A DNA stretch of 64,000 nucleotides from Symbiodinium natans (GCA_905221605.1 CAJNDS010002623.1:205001-269000), one strand, 5' to 3'. Positions 11,240-21,956 are shown, counted from the first letter of the stretch. Notes: generated by a model from the letters alone, not told the origin. Program-made: numbers and translations.

Positions 11240-12710
11240 TAGTAGACATGGGGTGTATACTAGAACCCATTTCAGCAAGGGACTGAGTGCGACTGCTGGC
11301 CGTCCTGCGGAGATGTTACATGGCCCTAAGTCGCTAAACAGAACAGCCCAAGTCGTCCAAATGAATGAACCCATTGCAATCTAGCCATTATCTCCATGTA
11401 GCCCTTTTTACACCCTGTGAGGGATTCTATAAGGTACCTCATTCTTGTAGGGAATCCCTGAGGCAATTGAACAGCCCTAACTAACTATACCCACATCTGG
11501 GTTTATAGCTTACAGCCCCTGAATCTTGACGGCAAACCCGCGAACTCTGAATCTAAGGGTAGATACATGGTCCCCTGGTATGGGCCCTTAAAAAAGGGGC
11601 ACACATCAGAACCCTTGTAAAGGAGGTTAGGAACCACATCAAGAGCCCATGTAACTATATACCCTAAACCCTAAGCTTAAACCCTAAATCTCGCCGGGTG
11701 GCTTTGACAGGCGAGGCACTGCACGACCTGCAGCATCACGGACGGCGTTGAGGGCTTGCATTTAGGAGGTCCTGAACTCAAGCACCACCGGCCCAAGTCG
11801 CGTGTGCAATGTTTTAAACATCTCACGCATACATTACAGGTAATTTCTTAGCAATTCTGCAGTTCTGCTTCAATTCGGCCGTCAGTACTTGTCTGCTTGT
11901 TCCTTTGTTTCAAGTGATCTTCACTGTTCTTGTTTGTTCACGTAGTGAATGTATTGTTGATACACTTCAGGGCTCAGGGATCTCAGCCCTGCGTTTTCGA
12001 ATTTACTTGTCTACCCTTCATGGCTTTAGGCTTTAAAGGGATATACTTCTGGTCGAAGGAGTGTCTCGGTATTTTGAATGGGCTTTCAGAACGTCGGACT
12101 GCCTGGAGGTTCATGTGTGGACAAGACTAGGGTCCTACACCAGGGTTTCTAGTACTTCTCGTTGATACAGTTAGCCCCACTTGGGTTGCCCGGATCGGTA
12201 ACTATAACTGCTCATGAACCTTCAAGCGCGGTTGAGGGTGCAGTTGCTGCTGCCCTCGTCCCAGCCACTGAACCAGCCTCACTCGCGCATCAGTGGCAGC
12301 CTGATCGGCATTCAGCGTTCTTGATTGCCCAAACCCCCGGCCTGAAAAAACAACCCAAACCCTAAAACCCTAAACTTCAAACCCCAACCCAAGAGACGCA
12401 TTCTCAGCCAAGCCTCAACCTCAGGACACCGTAAAATCCCCCAAGCCGGAACGCAGAAACCCTTACAAAGTCTCTAGATGTCGGCTTGCCTTTGTGGGGT
12501 TGGGGCACGATCGATCGCATTTCAGGGCTAATGTCGGACTTAGAACTTCAAGCGTCAATACTCCCCATTCTTGTACTTATCACATAAGCTTATAAGGGGC
12601 TTATAGGTGGGTTATAAGTACAGTTATGAATAGGCTATGAAATATTAGTTCCCCGACCCTCCAAGTAAGCCAAACACACTTTGGATGCGGAAGTCTTCCT
12701 GGTCCCTTCG

Positions 12711-12803
12711 GGACCAAATGAACCCTGACAAGGGTTTATGGTTCATAACGTCATTCTAGTAACAGAGGGTAGATGGCCTCAAATTTTACAGGGTTCATTT
12801 GAG
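12711..12803 (+). mobile_element. Dispersed element C copy
   Basis: GGACCAAATGAACCCTGACA ... TACAGGGTTCATTTGAGCAG as inverted ends, with GTTTATGGTTCATAAC inside. Confidence 0.6.
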
Positions 12804-13429
12804 CAGCCGCAAAAATCTTATGTAAATGCTACGTAAAAATTCGTGGGGTGTCACTTTTGGGGGGGCCTTATCGCTTTATGGGACTTTGGCTCAATGCTAC
12901 TACGAAAACCTATCGCTTTACTGCTTATGAGATTCTAAACCTGGCACCCTCCCCTAAATGCACCTGACTTCCTAAACCCGTTTCCTTTCCTTAGAACCTC
13001 TAGACTAAAGAGTGAGAGTGCAACTTTTCTAAGAGCTGGAGCTCTCGCTGCCCGAATCAGAAATCCAAATCCTAAACTTCGAACCCTCAACCTGGGCCAG
13101 AGTCTTTGCCCAGCGCTTCGGTTCAGGTGGCCAAAAGGGTATCGTAGGGGTATCGCTTTGAGTATCGCTCTGGAATAAGACCCAACCACGAAATCATGAA
13201 ATTGTTCAGAACGACTTCTAGATTCAAGATCGCGGGTATCGCTTTTTAGGGGGGGGGGGGGGGCCATCGCTTTCCGAGGTTTTAGGCATGAACGTGGATG
13301 TTTATCTCCGACACAAGAAACCTCCTGCAACGTAATAATAAAAGTCGTCGCTCATTTGGTCCCCGAGGTTGGGGTGTTGATCAAGAAAGGAGGGGATGCT
13401 TAAGACCTTCCAAACCTAGTTACTTTAAA

Positions 13430-13770
13430 CCCTGAATCCTGAACCCTAAACTCTGAACCCTAAACCAAAACCCTAAACCCTAAACCCCAAACCCTAAACC
13501 CTAAACCCCCAAACCCAAACCCCAAACCCCTAAACCTAAACCCTAAACCCTAAAACCCTGAACCCTCGCCTGCGGAGTCGCTGAAGGCCGTGCCAGCATG
13601 GCGCCGACCAAGCATGCGACCCGCGAGGCACCGCCGGCGCCGAACTGGGGGGGGGGGGGGGGGGCTTCAGGCACTAAACCCACATTTTGGAAGGGTTTAG
13701 GGTTTAGGGTTTGGGGTTTAGGGTTTAGGGTTTAGGGTTTAGGGTTTAGGGTTTAAACGGTTTAGGGTTG
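13430..13770. repeat. CCCTAAA arrays then opposing TTTAGGG array
   Basis: Degenerate CCCTAAA at 13430-13565, then GC-rich unique sequence with a G16 tract (13647-13662), then TTTAGGG at 13694-13770. No gene supported. Confidence 0.85.
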
Positions 13771-13892
13771 AGTGTTTGCAGGGCTTCGGTGTGTGGAGTT
13801 TCAGCGCTCTTACTTCAACCCCGACGCGAAGAAGGGATTCGAGATCGACCTGGCAGGTTTAGGGTTTAGGGCTTGGGGCCGGTAGGGCTTAC

Positions 13893-14017
13893 CCGGAGGG
13901 TCCATGTCCCTGTCGAGTACAACATATAGTATATGCCTGGGCCCTAAACCTACTCTTTAATATAGGCACTCCTCTTAGGCTCACGTATAGACGATTTACG
14001 TACAGGGACCCTTAGGG
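13893..14017 (+). mobile_element. Dispersed element A copy
   Basis: CCGGAGGGTCCATGTCCCTG ... GCCTGGGCCCTAAACCTACT ... CAGGGACCCTTAGG, ends inverted. Confidence 0.6.
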
Positions 14018-14138
14018 TTAGGTCGACTTACCTGCTTTGTGCTAAGGGCTTCAGGCTGTCGGGGCCCTAGCCTCCACCCATGTGCTAAAGCTTCTAACAT
14101 GCAGGTGACCTAGTCACGGTGGTCCATATGCAGTAGAA

Positions 14139-14256
14139 CCCTAAGGATCCATGTACCTACATGGTATATGCTTGGGCCTTAACCGGGGTTCCTATATTGT
14201 AGCTTTAGGGCCCAAGTATATACTATACACGCACACGGATCCGGGATCCGTAGGGC
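14139..14256 (+). mobile_element. Dispersed element A copy
   Basis: CCCTAAGGATCCATGTACCT ... TAGCTTTAGGGCCCAAGTAT ... GGATCCGGGATCCGTAGGGC. Only about 120 bp after the previous A copy. Confidence 0.7.
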
Positions 14257-14347
14257 AATGCGCCACCTACGCTACATCGATGTAGACGCCATATTCTTCA
14301 TCATCGCTGTGGGCTGTGACGAACTTGCTCGAACTACACCCCAACCC

Positions 14348-14415
14348 AGGGTTTAGGGTTTAGGGTTTAGGGTTTAGGGTTTAGGGTTTAGGGTTTAGGG
14401 TTTAGGGTCTAGGGT
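14348..14415 (+). repeat. TTTAGGG array
   Basis: About nine heptamers ending with a TCTAGGG variant. Confidence 0.9.
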
Positions 14416-14776
14416 CGAACCCTATGGACAAGGGCTTCGGGGAAGGTTCGATGAGTCGCTTGTGTAGGCACAGGCCTCGGTTTCTGACCCCCAGATAGTG
14501 ATGGCTTCCTCGTAATCCTGCATAATGCTAGAGAAGCGTGCCCATGCAAAACATGAAGGCATTGAGGGTGCAGGGTTTTGGTTCACAGGCTTCCCCTGCA
14601 AACGAACGCAAAACCCAACACCCAAAACCACCCTAAACCCTAAACCCTAAACCCTAAACCCTACAATCTTGGATGGCTGCTGGCAAGGATCATAAGGCTT
14701 CAGGTTCGTACACCCGGCCCAAACCCTAGCTATCCTACTTACAGCCCTACCTCTAACTAACCCACCATGTGAACTT

Positions 14777-14868
14777 GGGATGTTATACTAACAGTCCTAA
14801 ATATGGATCATAGTATCCCCTATTGCAATCCCAATTAGGAACTGTTAGTATAAGGGGGAAACATCCCA
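14777..14868 (+). mobile_element. Dispersed element D copy
   Basis: TGGGATGTTATACTAACAGT ... ACTGTTAGTATAAGGGGGAA then ACATCCCA. Inverted arms of about 20 bp, no coding capacity; relatives at 27177, 30541 and 30919. Confidence 0.75.
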
Positions 14869-15045
14869 GCCTAAACCCTAGACCCTGAACCCTGAACCCT
14901 AAACACTAAACCCTAAACCCTTAACCCAGCCTAAACCTTAACTAGGGGAGTAGAGAGCGCCTGTCTGGAGGTCAAGCACGTGGCCAGAGCGTCCTGGCGC
15001 AACTCCAGGGACCCCGGCGCCAGAAGATTTCGCGCAGCTTGTCAG

Positions 15046-15110
15046 GGTTCAGGGTTTAGGGTTTAGGGTTTAGGGTTTAGGGTTTAGGGTTTAGGGTTTA
15101 GGGTTTAGGT
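15046..15110 (+). repeat. TTTAGGG array
   Basis: Nine heptamers, the first TTCAGGG. Confidence 0.9.
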
Positions 15111-15839
15111 GGCCGGGGCAGTACAGTACACACGGCTAACGTTTCGCTTGTAGACAGGCTTGCGGAAGTTAATGCTGTCACTGACCCCAAATTCCGGAAA
15201 ACAAACGCTGGGCCAGTGTCGAACTTGCCCGAGACCTCACAGGACCTGCATTTCATAAACCGGGCCCAGCACTTAAGTACTTACCTTGGACCTCGGGGTA
15301 GGGATACTCATACATACTCATAAAGCTTACTATATCACCCTATAGTATGATTGCAATCTGTCTTGAGTTCTCTTGGCAAGAGCCCAGCAAGAAGCTTCAA
15401 ACAGCGGAGGAAGGGTTTCGGGCTCCGGGCATGGGGTTGGCCCTCCAGATGTAGATTCCCTTTGTTCGGTGCCTAAGAGTATGGCTAGTAGGGTTTAGCT
15501 TACGTAAAATGAGGTATGGATTGTTCGGTGCCAAGGTGTATGGCTAGGAGGCTTTTGGGTTCAGGGTTTCGGGCTTAGGGTTCAGGTAGAATGAGGTATG
15601 AAGCTAGGTAGCACACAAAAACGCTAAGAGTGGAGTTGAGAGCCCGATAAGAACTCAAAGTCTATGGCTGAAGGGCCTACAAAGGCCATAGAACTCTAAT
15701 CCTAAACCCTAAACCCTGAACCCTAAACCCTAAACCCTAAACCCAGGCTTGAGGGTTGAGGGCCCGCCTCCGCGACGGGGGAGAGGCCGCCAGCACCACC
15801 TCCTGTAAGCAGCCAGGACACTGCAGCCTGGCAGGCAGA

Positions 15840-15978
15840 GTTTAGGGTTAGGGTTTAGGGTTTAGGGTTTGGGGTTTGGGGTTTGGGGTTTGGGGTTTAG
15901 GGTTTAGGGTTTAGGGTTTAGGGTTTAGGGTTTAGGGTTTAGGGTTTAGGGTTTAGGGTTTAGGGTTTAGGGTTTAGG
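15840..15978 (+). repeat. TTTAGGG array with TTTGGGG block
   Basis: Four or five TTTGGGG units at 15866-15898 lie inside otherwise perfect TTTAGGG. Confidence 0.92.
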
Positions 15979-16105
15979 AATCTTCCTACTTCTAGGAACA
16001 GAGGACTTAGTTAGTTGGGTTAAAAGTAAGGTAATTGGATATACTTATACATACTCGCAAGACTCACAAGCCCAATGAATGTGCTTATAACCTTGCTTTC
16101 TGAAT

Positions 16106-16213
16106 GCCTTAACAACTAGAATAGTTTTTTTTTTTTTTGGGGGGGGGGGGTATTCTAGTATGAATATAGGGGGACCATCATGGCATACCACTAGCAATAA
16201 TCCAACCCCGATA
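16106..16213 (+). mobile_element. Dispersed element F copy
   Basis: Contains T12G12 at the place of GGGGTTTTGGGG, then TAGTATGAATATAGGGGGAC and CAATAATCCAACCCCGATA. Confidence 0.5.
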
Positions 16214-16329
16214 TTGCTGGTACTCAGGTTTGAGGTTTAGGGCTTCGGTCTTGGGCTTTGATGGCGCGGCGTTCAAGTCTTGGTGTGCTTCCGGTTCAGG
16301 AGAATCGGGGGGGGGGGGGGGGGGGGGGT

Positions 16330-16437
16330 CGGAAAATAGGGGCACCTCATTGGGGTCCTCATTGTAAGGGAATCCTACGACCCTAGAGTTGGGGGGGTGT
16401 ATATTGAGGGTGCCCTATTTTCGTCAACCCCCGTATG
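16330..16437 (+). mobile_element. Dispersed element H copy
   Basis: GAAAATAGGGGCACCTCATT ... GTAAGGGAATCCTACGACCC ... GAGGGTGCCCTATTTTCGTC. The ends AAAATAGGG and CCCTATTTT are inverted. Preceded by a G20 tract. Confidence 0.65.
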
Positions 16438-16854
16438 GCTTAAGGTTCAGGAGAATACGTAAAGGATCAGGGGACTTAGTAATTAAGTGGGGTTATGCGA
16501 ACAAAGCTAACTATACTTATTCTTGCTTACAAGCCCAACTAAGGCACTTACAACCCTACTTACAAGTGCCCAGATCCTCGAAGTAAGGGCAGGGTTTTGG
16601 GGATTGAGGGTTTAGGGATTCCTCCCCTCCCTCCCCGACACACACAAACGCTGCGTGGGGAACTTGAGTCAGGCATTCAACCCTGAACCCCAAGGAACCC
16701 TACACCGCAAACCCAGAACGCTATTAAAACCCAAAACCCTGAACCCTAAACGCTTTACACCCTGCACCCCAAATCCTGAACCCCATAAACCCTACGAACC
16801 CTATAAGCCCTACACCCTAAACGCTATGAACCCTGAACCCTTCCCCTAAGGATC

Positions 16855-17070
16855 CATGTACCTATATAACCTATATAGTATATACTTGGGCCCTAAAGCT
16901 GCTATATAGGAACGCCTTTAAGGCCCAAGTATATACTATAGCCCTAAACCCTAAACCCTAAACCCTAAACCCCAAACCCTAAACCCTAAACCCTAAACCC
17001 TAAACCCTAAACCCTCTACTGCTATATATATATATATATATATATATAGGTAATTACATGGATCGTTAGG
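16855..17070 (+). mobile_element. Element A copy interrupted by a telomeric array
   Basis: CCTAAGGATCCATGTACC ... AAGTATATACTATA (to 16940) and TATATATAGGTAATTACATGG (about 17045-17061) form the two arms. A CCCTAAA array (16942-17015) and a (TA)n run (17023-17047) sit inside the right arm. Confidence 0.75.
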
Positions 17071-17136
17071 GTTCTGTCATCGGCCACCTCCACGTCTTGG
17101 CGGGAGGAGTAGCTCCCTCCTAGGATGGCTGTGGCC

Positions 17137-17365
17137 TCAGGGTTTAGGGTTTAGGGTTTAGGGGGTTAGGGTTTAGGGGGTTAGGGGGTTAGGGTTTAGG
17201 GTTTAGAGTTTATGGTTTAGAGTTTTAGGGTTTGGGGTTTGGGGTTTAGGGTTTTGGGTTTAGAGTTTCAGGGATTGGGGTCTAGGGTTTCGGGTTTAGA
17301 GTTTTAGGGTTTGGGGTTTAGGGTGTAGGTTTTGGGTTTAGGGTTTAGGGTTTTAAGTTTAGAGA
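17137..17365 (+). repeat. Degenerate TTTAGGG array
   Basis: TTTAGGG mixed with TTTAGAG, TTTGGGG, GGTTAGGG and TTTTAGGG variants. Confidence 0.85.
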
Positions 17366-17584
17366 ATCCGACTTCAGACCCTTTACTTGGAGGTTCAGGC
17401 GTACTTGTACCTCAGTAACCCTCTTAATACGTACCCTCTAAGAGCAACACAAAAAAATTAGTAGCCTAGCGGGGATCTTCGGTCTCAGGGCATTTCGGCT
17501 CAGGGTTCGGCGGTTTTTTTTTCGGGAGCCTCCATAGACGTGCAGCCCTAGACCCGCTTGAGCGGCCCTGGGTTTAGAAGGCCT

Positions 17585-17765
17585 GGTAGCCCAGCAGCCA
17601 TATTACAGCAAGGGTTCAGGGTTTAGGGTTTAGGGTTTAGGGTTTAGGGTTTAGGGTTTAGGGTTTAGGGTTTAGGGCAGCCCAGTAACCACATAATGAT
17701 AAGGGTACCCTTTCTTGGGGTTGGCTACTTCATAAGGGAACCCAATTAAGGGTAAAGGTTACCTA
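17585..17765 (+). mobile_element. Element I copy split by a TTTAGGG array
   Basis: Left end GGTAGCCCAGCAGCCATATT (17585-17614), then TTCAGGG(TTTAGGG)8 (17615-17677), then CAGCCCAGTAACCACATAAT onward to the right end (17765). The left 27 bp occur on both sides of the array (17588-17614 and 17679-17705, 19 of 27 identical). Confidence 0.7.
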
Positions 17766-17840
17766 CATACAAGTCCCTAAGCTAATTAACAGCCGACTCG
17801 ACGTCCTGGAGCCTCAAAAAAGCCCCCAAGGATCGACTCG

Positions 17841-17868
17841 CACGCGCGCGCGCGCGCGCGCGCGCGCG
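17841..17868. repeat. (CG)n microsatellite
   Basis: About 13 CG dinucleotides in a row, an uncommon microsatellite and a potential Z-DNA former. Confidence 0.85.
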
Positions 17869-17938
17869 TTATGCCGAGGCCACGACGATTCTCAGGAGAA
17901 GCTCCTGTGTCAGATTTCGGGTCCTACGGTTGAGCTTA

Positions 17939-17990
17939 CCCTAAGGATCCATGTACCTATATAGCACATACTTGGGCCCTGAAGCTAGTG
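17939..17990 (+). mobile_element. Element A left half
   Basis: CCCTAAGGATCCATGTACCT ... TACTTGGGCCCTGAAGCTAG, then similarity stops. Solo half element. Confidence 0.6.
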
Positions 17991-18394
17991 CGACCTCCCA
18001 GGGCGTTAAGGTCATAGGCTGACGGGCGCAAGTGCTTTTTGAATCAGGGTGCAAGGATGTGCAAGGTTTCCGTTTGCCACAGTTGCCGGGCCTCTCTGCT
18101 GATGAACCCAAGTGACGACATGAGAAGCATGCTGGAAACACAAAACCCTTGGCAGCCAAGAGATCCTATTTCCCACGCCCCCATACTCCGAAGGACCCTT
18201 AACCCTAAACCCTAAACCCAAAGCCCCAAGCTCCAGAGCCTGAACCCGAAACCGGAACCCTAACGTCCAAACCCTAAACCCGGAACGCTGAACCCGAAAC
18301 CCTAAACCCTAAACCCTAAACCCTTCTTCCCTCCACGGCTCCTCTGGATGTGGAATCGGGATGCCTTTCTGCACAGCAGCCTGCCGAGGCGGAG

Positions 18395-18500
18395 CTATGG
18401 TCTAGGGTTTAGAGTTTACAGGGTCTAGGGTCTAGGGTTTAGGGTTTGGGGTCTAGGGTCTAGGGTTTAGGGTTTAGGGTTTAGGGTTTAGGGTTTAGGG
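18395..18500 (+). repeat. TTTAGGG / TCTAGGG array
   Basis: TCTAGGG and TTTGGGG variants followed by about six perfect heptamers. Confidence 0.88.
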
Positions 18501-18631
18501 CTATGTGGACGTATGTTGCCCTAAACCCTGACTGCAGCGCAATGAAGCCCTAAACCCTAAATCCCAAGTAGCCCATCCCCCGATGTCCCAAGGGAGCCAC
18601 TTGCTGCACTTGCTGGGGTGGTCAGGAACAG

Positions 18632-18712
18632 CCCTAAACCCTAAACCCTAAACCCTAAACCCTAAACCCTAAACCCTAAACCCTAAACCCTAAACCCTAA
18701 ACCCTAAAGCCT
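18632..18712 (-). repeat. CCCTAAA array
   Basis: Eleven heptamers, perfect apart from the last. Confidence 0.93.
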
Positions 18713-18979
18713 GAATCTGAGGGACCTGAAGCGACACAGTTTGCCGCAAGTCAACTGGCGTCGTGTAGAATGTCATGGCTTGACGGCTTAAACGATGCAG
18801 CAATGGTTTAGGGTTTAGGGTTTAGGGTTTAGGGTTTAGGGTTTCATGGGTTAGTTGTGTGTAGGGGCATAACCTCATATAACTATGGCTGCACAACTTG
18901 CGCAAAACCACAACCAAAACTACCGTCCAACCGCCAAGAACTGGTAGACCAGGTGTACGGTTCAGGGTTTATGGTAATA

Positions 18980-19112
18980 ACCCGGAGGGTCCATTTGTAG
19001 TACTAGTATGGAAATGGGCACCCAACAACCAAACCAAATAGGGTTTAGGGTTTAGTGTGGAGCGTTTTTCGTGCACAGTACCTAATTCCAGAACAGTACT
19101 ACAAATCGACCG
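18980..19112 (+). mobile_element. Element L copy
   Basis: GGAGGGTCCATTTGTAGTAC at the left and CAGTACTACAAATCGACC at the right are inverted ends. A short TTTAGGG pair (19039-19054) lies inside. Fragments at 48660-48690 and 39610-39628. Confidence 0.55.
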
Positions 19113-19137
19113 ACAGACTTTAGTAAGGCTCAAGTAA

Positions 19138-19229
19138 TATAGGGGTCGGAATAGTTGCTACTAATATTCCCCTAGGGTCCCTTTATAGCTATACTATAAT
19201 ATCCCCCAAAACCCTATTCTAATTATATA
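19138..19229 (-). mobile_element. Element F copy, reverse orientation
   Basis: TATAGGGGTCGGAATAGTTG ... CCCTAGGGTCCCTTTATAGC ... CCCCCAAAACCCTATTCTAA, the reverse complement of the F consensus. Confidence 0.6.
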
Positions 19230-19488
19230 TTCAGTTGAATGATATTCTTGTGAGTGTACAAAACACTCTGTTTCACCTTCATCGCACAGACTTCGGTCCG
19301 CATACCCGCAAAACCCTATTCTAATTAATCAGGCCCCTGTTGTATACACCTTCTGGGCACATGGAGCTTTTGGGCAGTGAGAACCTTGCAATGTCAAGGA
19401 AGGTAGAGGCCTGGTCAGGAGGCTTAGGGTTTAGGGTTTAGGGTTTAGGGCCTGGGGTTCAAGGTTTGAACAGCGAAGGGCGTTCGGT

Positions 19489-19564
19489 CTTTTTCGGTAA
19501 TGACCGCTGTGCTGAATGTCTCAACGGTCTCTAAGGTGCGTTCCGGTCATTACTGAAGAAAAAA
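19489..19564. repeat. Hairpin with 12-bp arms
   Basis: TTTTTCGGTAATGACCG and CGGTCATTACTGAAGAAAAA pair around a ~43-nt loop. No second copy was noticed in the window. Confidence 0.65.
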
Positions 19565-20202
19565 TGTGGAGCATGGCCAGCAGTTTCTGTGACGGGTCCC
19601 CCATGAATTTTGGGCAGGAACCCGCTCTCGAACGACTCCTGCTTCAATCACTGGGAAACACCACAAGTAAACCCTAAATCGAAGGGTCATACTCTACACC
19701 CGAAAACGCTGAGCGCGAGGACAACCCTAAACCCTAAACCCTAAAATGTCGGAGTCTGCAATGCGACCCCTGCTCGAAGGCAAACGTTGCTAAGTCCCTG
19801 CTCAAGCTGCCTGTTTCGCTACAGGCACTCACCCCAACTGAGGGGCTGAACACCCGAGCCCCAAAAAGGTTGACCCTTTATTTGTAATGGATTATATATA
19901 TATATATATGACCCAAAAGGTTGAAGGTGAAGTACCCAGCCCCCTAAGATCAGTTGATAAATGCAAAGAAGCCAAAGGTGACGTAGGGCCACTTCAACGT
20001 GGCGCAGCGATTTCGTGAAGCATCCCTGAATGACGATTTTTCCGGAATATCCAAACTTTCACCCGCTCGGCTCTAAGCCTACAATGCTCAAGGCAAGTCA
20101 CAGCGCAGCTGCACTCAGAAACTTGATGTCACTGACAACATCGCCGCTCAACCGACTTCTATGCAGGCTTCCCATCTGTGTGGAAAATTTGCTAGCTTTT
20201 GC

Positions 20203-20275
20203 CCTAAACCCTAAACCCTAAACCCTAAACCCTAAACCCTAAACCCTAAACCCTAAACCCTAAACCCTAAACCCG
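20203..20275 (-). repeat. CCCTAAA array
   Basis: Ten perfect heptamers. The region 20.28-20.53 kb that follows contains ATCT, AC and AT microsatellites (20405-20527) that make spurious open frames. Confidence 0.93.
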
Positions 20276-20494
20276 GAAATGCTGGGCTCTGCATGGGTTT
20301 GCTACTGGTTTCAAAGAAGCCATAGACGCGTGCTTCACAAGAAAGCCTGCAGTTGCCACTTCAGCTGCAACACAAGTACCTCCGTTTCACAGAAGCCTCA
20401 GCCACTATCTATCTATCTTTCGATCTACCTATCTATCTACCTGCCTATACACTTATATGTGTATATATACACACACTTATCTACACACACACAC

Positions 20495-20528
<34 letters not shown>

Positions 20529-20531
20529 TCC

Positions 20532-20627
20532 GACAACCTAGGAACAAAACAAAAGGGGCACCGTTGCTTTCGTCTCGTGGGGCTTATAAGGGCACCTGAC
20601 CCCATAAACAGGAAATGAGGGCCCACC
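20532..20627 (+). mobile_element. Element G copy, diverged
   Basis: ACCTAGGAACAAAACAAAAGG ... GGGGCTTATAAGGGCACCTG ... GGAAATGAGGGCCCACC. It abuts the AT microsatellite. Confidence 0.5.
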
Positions 20628-21275
20628 TTCCAGGACAAAACCCGTAAGGGGTTTAGGATTTAGGGATTAGCGTCATCTCTTCCAAGAGTCAGGTTCTGAG
20701 TATTGTTCGGCTTTTTCAGTGGGTTTGGGTTTTCGGGGCTTGACGGGAGATAGGCTTTCAGGGGTTAGGGTTTTTTCATGTATACCCCGAAAATTGTTGT
20801 CGCTCATTGTTTTTTTTTGAAAGGATTCCCTAAACCCTCAACCCTAAACGGCAAGTAAACCTGAACCTTCCCTACACCTGGGATCTCAGGACTGTGAGGG
20901 GCTCGTTTGGAGCTCTCTCAACACGGAAATCATACCCCTAGGGGTTCAAGAGAGCTTCATATAGGGGGCTCTGCACTTGAGTCTAATCCCAAATCAAAAA
21001 CTCGTCGTTTCGGGGGCAACTTGCACCGATTCGTAAAGCTGAGACGGGGACCTCAACCCCCTGTGCAGGGGGAGGAGAACATAGGGTTTAGGGTGTAGGG
21101 TTTTAGGGGCTTAGGAGTTTAGGGTTCAGGGTCTAAGCCCTGAAGCCCCCCCGACACCCTCGGAGGATGTACTTTGTGAGCAGCGGGGTCTGGTGGCAGC
21201 AGGGTTTCAACCAAACCCTGAGTACAACTCACGTGCGCCCATAGCTCCCGGCGCACTGTGCACCATAGCAATCCC

Positions 21276-21386
21276 CCAAGGATCCATGAACCTGGTATGT
21301 AGCAGATACTTGGGCCCTAAAGCTACTGTGTAGGAACCCCTTCAAGGCCCAAGCAGGTACGCATATAGGTACATGGATCCTTAAGG
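21276..21386 (+). mobile_element. Dispersed element A copy (good inverted ends)
   Basis: CCCAAGGATCCATGAACCTG ... ACTTGGGCCCTAAAGCTACT ... AGGTACATGGATCCTTAAGG. Length 111 bp. Confidence 0.75.
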
Positions 21387-21460
21387 TTTGAAATCGCTCG
21401 AGTCGAGCGTGAGATGAGCAGATCCGGTTGGACGTCCGATGCTTTTCTGGTATTCACCCT

Positions 21461-21630
21461 ACCCTAAACCCTAAACCCTAAACCCTAAACCCTAAACCCT
21501 AAACCCTAAACCCTAAACCCTAAACCCTCCTACCCTCCTACCCTCCTACCCTCCTACCCTCCTACCCTCCTACCCTCCTACCCTCCTACCCTCCTACCCT
21601 CCTACCCTCCTACCCTCCTACCCTCCTACC
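21461..21630 (-). repeat. CCCTAAA array passing into CTCCTACCC 9-mer array
   Basis: About nine CCCTAAA heptamers (21461-21526) change without a gap into about eleven copies of a 9-mer CTCCTACCC (21527-21630). The 9-mer shares CTACCC/CCCTA with the heptamer and looks derived from it. Confidence 0.9.
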
Positions 21631-21720
21631 GCCCGGAATCCTAAGCCCTAGCCAGCTTAGGGACCCAAACTCCCCCACGATTGGGAGGTAATGGCATCTT
21701 CCATGCTGTTCCAGGTCCCC

Positions 21721-21847
21721 TGAAACCGAAAACCCTAAACCCTAAACCCTAAACCCTAAACCCTAAACCCTAAACCCTAAACCCTAAACCCTAAACCCTA
21801 AACCCTAAACCCTAAACCCTAAACCCTAAACCCTAAACCCTAAGTTC
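21721..21847 (-). repeat. CCCTAAA array flanked by a 15-bp direct repeat
   Basis: About 16 heptamers, with imperfect ends (TGAAACCGAAAA left, TAAGTTC right). It lies between two exact copies of CTGTTCCAGGTCCCC at 21706-21720 and 21848-21862. Confidence 0.92.
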
Positions 21848-21956
21848 CTGTTCCAGGTCCCCCGAGCTGAGCATGCCAAGCATGGGCAGTCCAGCCCTGG
21901 CTGGCCGTGTCCGTGCCAAGCGTGTCAAGGTGCCGCCAAGTCCGCTGGACCGCCCG

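Larger units (their letters stand above)
21396..21930 (+). repeat. Paralogue copy 1, interrupted by two telomeric arrays
   Basis: Matches 24805-25040 in pieces: 21396-21460 to 24805-24852 (TTGGACGTCCGATGC against TTGGATGTCCGATGC, both ending CACCCT), about 21670-21720 to about 24915-24975 (CGATTGGG ... CTGTTCCAG against CTGTGCCAG), and 21862-21930 to about 24976-25040 (GAGCATGCCAAGCATGGGCA against GAGCACGCCTAGCATGGGCA). Between the pieces, copy 1 carries telomeric arrays that copy 2 lacks. Confidence 0.75.
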
